Below are positions 21,481 through 27,359 of a DNA stretch of 27,359 bases, in pieces (within the stretch, counting starts at the first letter, position 1; every line of letters begins with the position of its first letter). The position numbers were made by a program, and so were the translations under genes. The stretch covers positions 1 to 27,359 of the forward strand of contig CALDMR010000044.1 of NCBI GenBank assembly GCA_937915065.1. Direction: 5' to 3'. The notes under the pieces are model-generated. The model did no database searches. It saw only the letters and a program-made list of their open reading frames with translations, and had not been told where the DNA came from. The DNA comes from an uncultured Clostridia bacterium (lineage in GTDB: Bacteria; Bacillota; Clostridia; Oscillospirales; Oscillospiraceae).

Positions 21481-23529
21481 ATGAAACAGGAACCGATCAA
21501 ACAGTTTTTGCCGGTGAGCAAACAGGAAATGGAAGAGCGGGGGTGGTACTACTACGATTTTCTCGTGGTGGGGGCCGACGCCTATGTGGATCACCCCAGC
21601 TTCGGCACGGCGATCATCGCCCGGATGCTGGAGGCGGAGGGATACCGCGTGGCAGTGCTGGCCCAGCCGGACTGGCACAGCGCCGCGGCGTTCCGAGCCA
21701 TGGGCAAACCCCGCTACGGGGTGTTTATCGGCGGCGGTAATATCGACTCCATGGTGGCCCACTATACAGCGGCCAAAAAACGCCGCAGCGTGGATCTATA
21801 CAGCCCCGGCGGCAAAATGGGGCTGCGGCCGGATCGGCCCACCATTGTTTATACCAACCGGGCCCGGGAAGCCTTTCCCGGGGTGCCGACGGTCATCGGC
21901 GGCCTGGAGGCGTCTTTGCGCCGCTTTGCGCACTATGATTATTGGGATGATAAGGTGCGCCGCTCGATTTTGTGCGACGCCCAGGCGGATCTGCTGGTGT
22001 ACGGCATGGGCGAATACGCTACCCGGGAAATTGCCCGGCGATTGGCTGCGGGCACGCCTGTGTCGGAGATCACCGATGTGCGGGGAACCGCGTTCCTGGC
22101 GGAATCGCCGGCGGCCTGCGTCTATCCCAAAGTCAGCTGTGCCTCTTTTGAGGAGGTTTGCGCCGATAAGCGGGACTATGCGGCGGCCACCATGCTTCAG
22201 TATGAGGAGCATGATCCCATCCGCGGAAAGGCGGTGCTGCAGAAGCACGGGGGGCAATGGCTGGTGGTCAATCCGCCGGCGATGCCGCTGGCCACAGCGG
22301 AGCTGGACGCGGTGGCAGAATTGCCCTATATGCGGGCGGTGCATCCCATGTATGATGCGCAGGGCGGTGTGAAGGCCATCGAGGAAGTCAAGTTTTCCGT
22401 TACCCATAACCGGGGCTGCTTCGGCAACTGCAATTTCTGTTCCCTGGCCTTCCATCAGGGGCGCATGATCACATCCCGCAGCCATGAAAGCGTGATCCGG
22501 GAGGTGACGGGCTTCACCAAAGATCCGGACTTTAAGGGGTATGTGGCCGATGTGGGCGGCCCTTCGGCGAACTTCCGCCACACTTCCTGCGAGATGCAGA
22601 AAAAGCACGGCCTGTGCCGCCATAAAAACTGCCTGGCGCCGACGCCCTGCAAAAATCTGAATGCGGATCATTCCGACTATACCAAACTTTTGCAGGAGCT
22701 GCGGGCCATCCCCGGGGTGAAAAAGGTCTTTGTCCGCTCCGGCGTCCGCTATGACTATATGCTGCAGGATAAAAACGACGCCTTTTTCCGGGAACTGGTG
22801 AAGTATCACATCAGCGGACAGCTGAAAGTGGCGCCGGAGCACTGCGTATCTTCGGTGCTGGATTACATGGGCAAGCCCCATTTTGATGTGTTTGAAACCT
22901 TTTGGGCCAAGTATCAGCGGCTGAATGAAAAGCAGGGGAAGGAGCAATATCTGGTGCCCTACCTGATGTCCTCCCACCCCGGCTGCACCCTCAATGATGC
23001 GGTGGAGCTGGCAGAATTTCTGCACAGCACCGGCCACCAGCCTGAGCAGGTGCAGGATTTCTATCCCACTCCGGGCACCCTGTCCACCTGCATGTACTAT
23101 ACCGGCATCGACCCGCGCACCATGCAGCCGGTTTATGTGGCAAAAGATCCCCATGACAAGGCGCTGCAGCGGGCGCTGCTCCAGTGGCGTAAGCCGGAGC
23201 TGCGCCGCCTGGTCATCGAGGCGCTGCATAAGGCCCATCGGGAAGATCTCATCGGCTATGACAGGCATTGCCTGATTCGTCCCTTGAACAGCGGACGAAA
23301 AAAGGAGGAGCCGGGCAGGGGCGGGCCGAAGGAGGAGCGCGGCCGCTCCGGGCGCAGCCAGGGGGCAAACCAGCGCGCCCGTTCGGCAAGGAAAGAGGGA
23401 AAACAGGACAAGCGAACGGCTCCGCGGGATGCCAGATCCGGGCGGGAGCGTACGCCGGTCAAGCCTGCGCTGAAACCCGCCCAGAAGCGCAGCGGCAAAA
23501 ACAACGGCGGAAAGAAAAGGAGGGGCTGA
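21481..23529 (+). CDS. YgiQ family radical SAM protein
   Basis: A 682-residue protein of the YgiQ family, radical SAM enzymes of unknown substrate. An N-terminal domain with DFLVVGADAYVDHPSFGTAIIARMLEAEGY (about 25-54), typical of this family, is followed by the radical SAM core with Cys313, Cys317 and Cys320 (CFGNCNFC), which should hold the 4Fe-4S cluster. A second Cys-rich part lies near residues 363-398 (TSCEMQKKHGLCRHKNCLAP). The last about 75 residues are an Arg/Lys/Gly/Pro-rich low-complexity tail, probably disordered and nucleic-acid binding. The ATG at 21481 follows a G-rich site (aaagggggcggg). It starts 60 bases behind the split phosphatase-GNAT gene. Confidence 0.93.
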   Translation: MKQEPIKQFLPVSKQEMEERGWYYYDFLVVGADAYVDHPSFGTAIIARMLEAEGYRVAVLAQPDWHSAAAFRAMGKPRYGVFIGGGNIDSMVAHYTAAKKRRSVDLYSPGGKMGLRPDRPTIVYTNRAREAFPGVPTVIGGLEASLRRFAHYDYWDDKVRRSILCDAQADLLVYGMGEYATREIARRLAAGTPVSEITDVRGTAFLAESPAACVYPKVSCASFEEVCADKRDYAAATMLQYEEHDPIRGKAVLQKHGGQWLVVNPPAMPLATAELDAVAELPYMRAVHPMYDAQGGVKAIEEVKFSVTHNRGCFGNCNFCSLAFHQGRMITSRSHESVIREVTGFTKDPDFKGYVADVGGPSANFRHTSCEMQKKHGLCRHKNCLAPTPCKNLNADHSDYTKLLQELRAIPGVKKVFVRSGVRYDYMLQDKNDAFFRELVKYHISGQLKVAPEHCVSSVLDYMGKPHFDVFETFWAKYQRLNEKQGKEQYLVPYLMSSHPGCTLNDAVELAEFLHSTGHQPEQVQDFYPTPGTLSTCMYYTGIDPRTMQPVYVAKDPHDKALQRALLQWRKPELRRLVIEALHKAHREDLIGYDRHCLIRPLNSGRKKEEPGRGGPKEERGRSGRSQGANQRARSARKEGKQDKRTAPRDARSGRERTPVKPALKPAQKRSGKNNGGKKRRG

Positions 23530-23533
23530 AGTT

Positions 23534-23983
23534 ATGGCAGAACATTTGGTAAAACTGATTCCCTATCTGCATACCTATCGCACCAATGTGAATCAGGCAG
23601 CGGCGGCAGTGGAAGCGCTGAAAAGAGTGGTGGAGGCGGAAGAGATCACCTTCCGTCAGAGTGATCAGCCGGAATTTGTGGACTGCGGCAGCGAGCTGTC
23701 CAAGATCCGCTGTCCCAAGTGCGGCGCACCGTTGGCCAGGGAGTGGTGGCTGGATGAGATGGATCGTATGTATCATGAGGATCACTTCTTTGTGCTGGAG
23801 CGGGAAATGCCCTGCTGCGAGAAAACGGCGAATTTCAATCAGCTGCACTATGAAGCCCCCTGCGGCTTTTCCTGCCTGGAATTCATTATCCGCAATCCCA
23901 AGGGCCCCGTGGGTAAAGAAGCGGTGGATGCGCTCAGCGAGCGCTTCGGCTTGCTGTTCCGCAAGGTGGAAGCATTTCTCTGA
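23534..23983 (+). CDS. Small zinc-ribbon protein, unknown function
   Basis: A 149-residue protein that starts four bases behind the YgiQ stop, with aggagg (23518-23523) as ribosome site inside the end of that gene. It has a CPKCGAPL knuckle (about residues 60-67), a CC pair at about 95-96, and a closing motif FNQLHYEAPCGFSCLEFIIRNP whose two cysteines could complete a zinc site. The closing motif (asparagine, leucine, tyrosine, then a Gly-Phe and a conserved Asn-Pro) recurs in uncharacterised Firmicute proteins as I remember. No enzyme motif is visible. It may act with YgiQ, but only position suggests that. Confidence 0.78.
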   Translation: MAEHLVKLIPYLHTYRTNVNQAAAAVEALKRVVEAEEITFRQSDQPEFVDCGSELSKIRCPKCGAPLAREWWLDEMDRMYHEDHFFVLEREMPCCEKTANFNQLHYEAPCGFSCLEFIIRNPKGPVGKEAVDALSERFGLLFRKVEAFL

Positions 23984-24011
23984 TCCCGGAAGCGGATTTG
24001 CGGCAAACCAG

Positions 24012-24046
24012 AGCGGCGAAACCTTTTCAAAGGTTTCGCCGCTTTG
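24012..24046. terminator. Hairpin between convergent genes
   Basis: A perfect 15-bp stem (24012-24026 with 24029-24043) with a two-base tip lies between the zinc-ribbon gene (plus) and the lipoprotein gene (minus). The T-run is short on both strands (tttg on plus), so it is probably a modest bidirectional terminator. Confidence 0.7.
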
Positions 24047-24065
24047 TGCTATTTGATGGTTTTGG

Positions 24066-24440
24066 TTAATTTCCGCCGTTCGTGCGCGTGTCGGCGCGGT
24101 TGTTTCCGGTGCTGCCGTAGACGGCATTGTCATAGGCCCGCTTGGCGGAGTTGGCTGCGTCCCGGGCAGTGTCTTCCAGCCCTCTTCCGATGTTTTCGGC
24201 GGCATTGCCGGCGCCGTCCAGCATTTCGCCGATATTCCGGCGGGCGCTGCTTTTATTATCGGCGGGGCCGGTATAGCGGTATTTTCCGGTTCCGTCTGTG
24301 GGGCTGCCGTGCTGGGCCGCGTGATAGCGGTTGTGCTCGCCGGGAACCGGCGTGCTGCTGGGGGCCGCGCCGCAGGCGGTCATGGACAGGGCCATCAAAC
24401 CGGCCAAGGCAGCGGCAGTTATGGTTGTTGTCGCTTTCAT
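24066..24440 (-). CDS. Small lipoprotein, unknown function
   Basis: A 124-residue protein with a lipoprotein signal (LALSMTAC type; Cys23 in MTACGAA). The middle is polar, rich in Gly, Pro, Ser and His (HNRYHAAQHGSPTDG), and the end is an amphipathic helix (NIGEMLDGAGNAAENIGRGLEDTARDAANSAKRAYDNA) followed by a Gly/Asn tail. This resembles small surface lipoproteins of Clostridia without known role. The ribosome site on the minus strand is agaggagagg, seven bases before the ATG. A perfect 14-bp palindrome lies about 30 bases upstream of the start. Confidence 0.8.
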   Translation of the reverse strand: MKATTTITAAALAGLMALSMTACGAAPSSTPVPGEHNRYHAAQHGSPTDGTGKYRYTGPADNKSSARRNIGEMLDGAGNAAENIGRGLEDTARDAANSAKRAYDNAVYGSTGNNRADTRTNGGN

Positions 24441-24469
24441 TTCAATTCCTCTCCTCTCGCTGAATACAA

Positions 24470-24483
24470 CTGAAGCGCTTCAG
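24470..24483. promoter_or_regulatory. Perfect palindrome CTGAAGCGCTTCAG, probable operator
   Basis: A 14-bp perfect palindrome with a central CG, in the style of LacI/CcpA-family operators (core AAGCGCTT), lies 30 bases before the start codon of the minus-strand lipoprotein, probably in its leader or promoter. It is two bases short of the canonical CcpA cre spacing, so I do not call it a cre site. Confidence 0.55.
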
Positions 24484-24569
24484 CCCATAGTATCTGCCGG
24501 CGGCGGACAAAATACAAAAGCAAGTTTTGACTATGCTGCCTCTGGCAAAAAAGACGCTTTTTTCCATCT

Positions 24570-24597
24570 TTGCAAGCGGAGAAATTTGCATTATAAT
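24570..24597 (+). promoter_or_regulatory. Promoter of the thiN operon
   Basis: -35 TTGCAA (24570-24575), 16-base spacer, perfect -10 TATAAT (24592-24597). A leader of about 45 bases follows; I see no TPP riboswitch in it. Confidence 0.75.
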
Positions 24598-24648
24598 ATA
24601 CAAAAAAGAAATACCGGCTGATGCGGAAAGAAAGGATGGCGATGATGC

Positions 24649-25305
24649 ATGAATCGGAGACGCTGCTGGGTTTGCGGCGCTGGAGAGTTTACGTCCCGGC
24701 TGCTTGTGCCGCGGCAGGACGACCTGGTGGTGGCGGCCGACGGCGGCCTGGATCACCTGAAGCAGCTGCGGATTTTGCCGCAGCATATCCTGGGCGATTT
24801 TGACTCCCTCAATTATCAGCCCGAGGGCGACAATGTGACGGTTTATCCGTCGGAAAAGGACGATACTGATATGCTGTTGGCGGTAAAATATGGCCTGGAG
24901 CAGGGGTATCAAACTTTTTTGCTGTATGGCAGCCTGGGCGGCCGCCTGTCCCATACGGTGGCGAACCTGCAAGTGCTGCGCTTTTTGTGCGAGCGGGGCT
25001 GCCACGGCGTTTTGGTGGGCGGGGACAGCATTGTGACCATGATCCGGGACGAGGGTATTTCCTTTGCGCCCTCCTGTGCCGGTATGCTGTCGGTATTTGC
25101 CCAGGGCGGCGATGCTGAGGGCGTAACGATCCGCCATTTGAAGTATAATGTGGAGGATGCCCGCCTTTCGCCGGATTATGCGCTGGGTGTCAGCAATGCC
25201 TTTGTGGGCGAGGGCGCGGAAATTGCGGTGCGGAAGGGTGCGCTGCTGCTGGTCTGGGAAGAGGACACATCCGACTTTAATAAAATGCGTTTCTGTGCCC
25301 TTTGA
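24649..25305 (+). CDS. thiN: Thiamine pyrophosphokinase
   Basis: Transfers pyrophosphate from ATP to thiamine. The 218-residue chain shows the family's ATP and metal motifs: VVAADGGLDHL (about 27-37), LGDFDSL (about 48-54), an acidic DDTD motif (71-74) and YGSLGGRLSH (93-102), followed by the thiamine-binding C-terminal domain. Several ATG codons lie together; the one at 24649 is the only one in frame, with aaagga 12 bases before it. It is first in a run of four co-directional genes. Confidence 0.93.
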   Translation: MNRRRCWVCGAGEFTSRLLVPRQDDLVVAADGGLDHLKQLRILPQHILGDFDSLNYQPEGDNVTVYPSEKDDTDMLLAVKYGLEQGYQTFLLYGSLGGRLSHTVANLQVLRFLCERGCHGVLVGGDSIVTMIRDEGISFAPSCAGMLSVFAQGGDAEGVTIRHLKYNVEDARLSPDYALGVSNAFVGEGAEIAVRKGALLLVWEEDTSDFNKMRFCAL

Positions 25306-25357
25306 GGGCATCCGGAACAGACTGCTTTTTGGGAGATAGGAAAGGAGGCGTCCCGCC

Positions 25358-26251
25358 ATGCGGATCGGGGCACTGGAAGCCGGCGGAACAAAGATGGTTT
25401 GCGCTGTCGGCGATGAAACGGGGGCGGTGTATGCGCGCACGCAATTTCCGACGGCCGGGCCGGAGGAGACCATCGGCACAATGCTCGAATGGTTCCGGAA
25501 GCAGAAGGTCGAGGCCCTGGGCATTGGATGCTTTGGCCCCATTGATTTGCGGCGGACATCCGAAACCTATGGCTATATCACCACCACGCCAAAACCGGGA
25601 TGGGCCTGGTGCGATATGGCCGGCGCTTTCCGGCGGGGCCTGGGGGTGCCGGTGGGGTTTGATACGGATGTCAATGCATCTGTGCTGGGCGAAGTGACCT
25701 ATGGACAGGCCAAAGGACTGCAAACGGTGCTGTATCTCACCGTGGGCACGGGCATCGGCCTGGGGGTTTACATCAATGGCGCTCTGCATCATGGCATCCT
25801 GCATCCGGAGGGCGGCCATGTGCTGCTGACGATTCATCCGGAGGATACCTGGCATTGCCGCTGCCCCTATCATCCCAACTGCCTGGAGGGGCTGGCCTGT
25901 GGGCCGGCCATCGAGGAACGCTGGGGAAAAAGCGCCAAGGATCTGGCGGAAGAGCCGAAGGTTTGGGAACAGGAAGCCTATTATATTGCCCAGGCATTGG
26001 TAGACTACATCTGCGTGCTTTCGCCGGAAAAGATCATTCTGGGCGGCGGCGTGATGAAGCAGCGGCAGCTGTTTCCGCTGATCCGCCGGGAGACAGCCCG
26101 CCTGATGAATCACTATCTGGCGGCAGAAGAGCTGCGCCATTTGGAGGAGTATATTGTGCCCGAATCCCTGGAGGGCGATCAGGGAATTCTGGGCTGCCTG
26201 CGTCTGGGGGCGCTGGCATGGGAAGAAAGCGCCGGAAAGGAAATAAGGTAA
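25358..26251 (+). CDS. ROK family sugar kinase, fructokinase type
   Basis: Phosphorylates a free sugar, most likely fructose, with ATP. The 297-residue chain has the ROK phosphate loop GALEAGGTK (4-12), the sugar-binding and catalytic FDTDVNASVLGE (101-112, with Asp104 as base), LTVGTGIGLGV (127-137), and the EGGH motif (151-154). This is followed by a zinc-type HCRCPYHPNCLEG, of which Cys169, His172 and Cys175 are the likely ligands. This pattern is that of the B. subtilis YdhR/GmuE-like fructokinases. The ribosome site is aaaggagg (25340-25347). Confidence 0.9.
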   Translation: MRIGALEAGGTKMVCAVGDETGAVYARTQFPTAGPEETIGTMLEWFRKQKVEALGIGCFGPIDLRRTSETYGYITTTPKPGWAWCDMAGAFRRGLGVPVGFDTDVNASVLGEVTYGQAKGLQTVLYLTVGTGIGLGVYINGALHHGILHPEGGHVLLTIHPEDTWHCRCPYHPNCLEGLACGPAIEERWGKSAKDLAEEPKVWEQEAYYIAQALVDYICVLSPEKIILGGGVMKQRQLFPLIRRETARLMNHYLAAEELRHLEEYIVPESLEGDQGILGCLRLGALAWEESAGKEIR

Positions 26252-26257
26252 AAAACC

Positions 26258-26578
26258 ATGGACGAACAGAAAGAACCTATTCAGATGGAGGAAACGGAAA
26301 CGGAAGCAGATCTGGAACAGATGGATCTGATGGAGCCGGAGGATGCGCCGGAATGGGAATTGCCGAAAGCGCGCATCGCTTATGTGATGGCCATCGTAGC
26401 CGTGCTGTGCGGCGGCAATGGAATCGGCATCCTGGCGGCGGGCCTGCATTGGAAGGCCAACGGCAATCTGCCTGTGGCCATTGGGATTGCAGTGGGCGTG
26501 ACTGCCCTGGCGCTGGCCGCGGTGGCAATCATCGTGCTGGTGCATAAAAAGCGAACCAAGAAGAAGCTGGAGCAGTGA
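26258..26578 (+). CDS. Small membrane protein with acidic N-terminus
   Basis: A 106-residue protein that starts six bases behind the kinase stop. The first 37 residues are strongly acidic with repeated Glu/Asp/Met, then come two membrane helices (about residues 41-63 and 72-95) joined by a short loop, and a lysine-rich end (HKKRTKKKLEQ). I know no function. The ribosome site is weak (aggaaataagg), which suggests translation coupled to the kinase gene. Confidence 0.72.
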   Translation: MDEQKEPIQMEETETEADLEQMDLMEPEDAPEWELPKARIAYVMAIVAVLCGGNGIGILAAGLHWKANGNLPVAIGIAVGVTALALAAVAIIVLVHKKRTKKKLEQ

Positions 26579-26597
26579 GAAAAGGAGACGGGAGCAT

Positions 26598-27359
26598 ATG
26601 CTGTATCGAAATCTGACAGAACTGGTTGGCGGTACGCCGCTGATGGAGCTGTGCCAATACGGAAAAGCCCAGGGCGCGAAAGCCCGGATTCTGGCGAAGC
26701 TGGAGCTGTTCAACCCTGCCGGCAGCGCCAAAGACCGGGTGGGCCTGAACATGATCCTGGATGCGGAGGAAACGGGGCGGCTGCAGCCCGGAGCGACCAT
26801 CATTGAACCCACTTCCGGCAATACCGGCATTGGCATTGCCGCCGTGGCGGCGGCCAAGGGATATCGCACGATTTTTACCATGCCGGAGACCATGAGCATT
26901 GAGCGCAGGAAGCTCCTGGCGGCCTATGGCGCGCAAATCGTGCTGACGCCCGGCGCCCTGGGAATGCAGGGGGCGGTAGATCGTGCCCGGGAGCTGGAAC
27001 AGGAAATTCCCGGAGCGCTGGTGCTGGGGCAGTTTGTGAACCCGGCCAATCCCGGAGCCCACTACCGCACCACCGGGCCGGAAATCTGGCGGGACACGGA
27101 GGGGCAAGTGGATATTTTTGTGGCCGGTATCGGTACCGGCGGCACGCTGTCCGGCGTGGGCCGCTACTTAAAGGAGCAGAAGGCGGCAGTGCAGGTCATC
27201 GGCGTGGAACCGGCGGCATCGCCTTTGCTGACAGAGGGCCATGCGGGGCCCCATGAGATCCAGGGCATCGGCGCGAATTTTGTGCCGGATACCTTGGATC
27301 GCACGGTGTATGATGAGATCATTCCGGCGCCCAATGAGGTGAGCTATCCGACGGCCCAG
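26598..27359 (+). CDS. cysK: Cysteine synthase, C-terminus cut by window edge
   Basis: O-acetylserine sulfhydrylase: makes cysteine from O-acetylserine and sulfide with PLP. The first 254 residues are present and the frame runs off the right edge. Visible are the PLP lysine Lys45 in NPAGSAKDRVG, the substrate loop TSGNTGIGIA (about 71-80), GALGMQGAVDRA, the phosphate-binding GIGTGGTLSGVGRYLKE, and EPAASPLLTEGHAGPHEIQGIGANFVP. The ATG at 26598 has aaaggag (26581-26587) ahead and follows the small membrane gene by 19 bases. No T-box or SAM riboswitch is visible directly before it. A terminal remainder of about 50 residues is expected outside the window. Confidence 0.95.
   Translation, partial: MLYRNLTELVGGTPLMELCQYGKAQGAKARILAKLELFNPAGSAKDRVGLNMILDAEETGRLQPGATIIEPTSGNTGIGIAAVAAAKGYRTIFTMPETMSIERRKLLAAYGAQIVLTPGALGMQGAVDRARELEQEIPGALVLGQFVNPANPGAHYRTTGPEIWRDTEGQVDIFVAGIGTGGTLSGVGRYLKEQKAAVQVIGVEPAASPLLTEGHAGPHEIQGIGANFVPDTLDRTVYDEIIPAPNEVSYPTAQ

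Noticed and set aside
21796..23268. Minus-strand frame of 490 residues opposite YgiQ
   Set aside because: Shadow of the YgiQ gene in a GC-rich codon pattern; no family features.
24470..24483. CcpA cre box reading of the palindrome before the lipoprotein gene
   Set aside because: The outer TG/CA are one base too close to the AAGCGCTT core on each side for the cre consensus; kept only as a generic LacI-style palindrome.
25277..26899. Minus-strand frame of 540 residues opposite the kinase and membrane gene
   Set aside because: It spans three plus-strand genes with their ribosome sites and has no motif of its own.

Overview
The window looks like chromosome from a GC-rich member of the Clostridia, most probably Oscillospiraceae/Ruminococcaceae (Faecalibacterium/Gemmiger-like). 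The grounds are strong AGGAGG-type ribosome sites, sigma-A promoters (TTGACA-17-TAGAAT before a tRNA), a class 1B dihydroorotate dehydrogenase with its PyrK partner, lipoprotein adaptors instead of a Gram-negative periplasmic system, and intrinsic terminators throughout. The genus is inference; no rRNA is present.

Layout. (1) 1-1935: a more AT-rich accessory stretch with the end of a DUF4367-type membrane-anchored protein, a broken secreted-protein gene that appears to be two neighbouring genes fused out of frame, and a small two-helix membrane protein. (2) 1936-2475: 540 bases without a credible gene, holding a candidate structured RNA that ends in a very strong terminator, then the promoter of the topoisomerase operon. 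(3) 2476-7119: a type IIA topoisomerase pair (ParE/GyrB-like, ParC/GyrA-like) with a small membrane protein gene between them. (4) 7199-8795: a YitT-family membrane protein and a lipoprotein. (5) tRNA-Gly(GCC). (6) A small HTH regulator divergent from a small unknown gene, with two palindromes between them. (7) 9839-15080: a MacAB-like ABC export system (adaptor lipoprotein, FtsX permease, ATPase) on the minus strand, divergent from a TetR regulator. (8) tRNA-Ser(GGA) and a 57-residue membrane-associated protein, both minus. (9) 15835-21420: a pyrimidine operon, pyrC-pyrF-pyrK-pyrD, continued by a DUF6054-like gene and a histidine phosphatase/GNAT gene that is split into two overlapping frames. 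(10) YgiQ radical SAM protein and a small zinc-ribbon protein. (11) A minus-strand lipoprotein. (12) 24649-end: thiamine pyrophosphokinase, ROK fructokinase, a small membrane protein and cysteine synthase (cut by the window edge).

How the genes work together: the pyr genes cover dihydroorotate formation, its oxidation (PyrD with PyrK as electron-transfer partner) and OMP decarboxylation; pyrB and pyrE are not here. The topoisomerase genes form one operon. The ABC exporter and the TetR gene share a 200-base regulatory gap with an inverted repeat placed over the regulator's promoter. The most unusual items are the unassigned structured RNA at about 2000-2294, the split phosphatase-acetyltransferase with its GTGA stop-start overlap, and the fused secreted-protein remnant. 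Most of the window is ordinary housekeeping sequence and I see no CRISPR array, transposase, phage gene or defence system.
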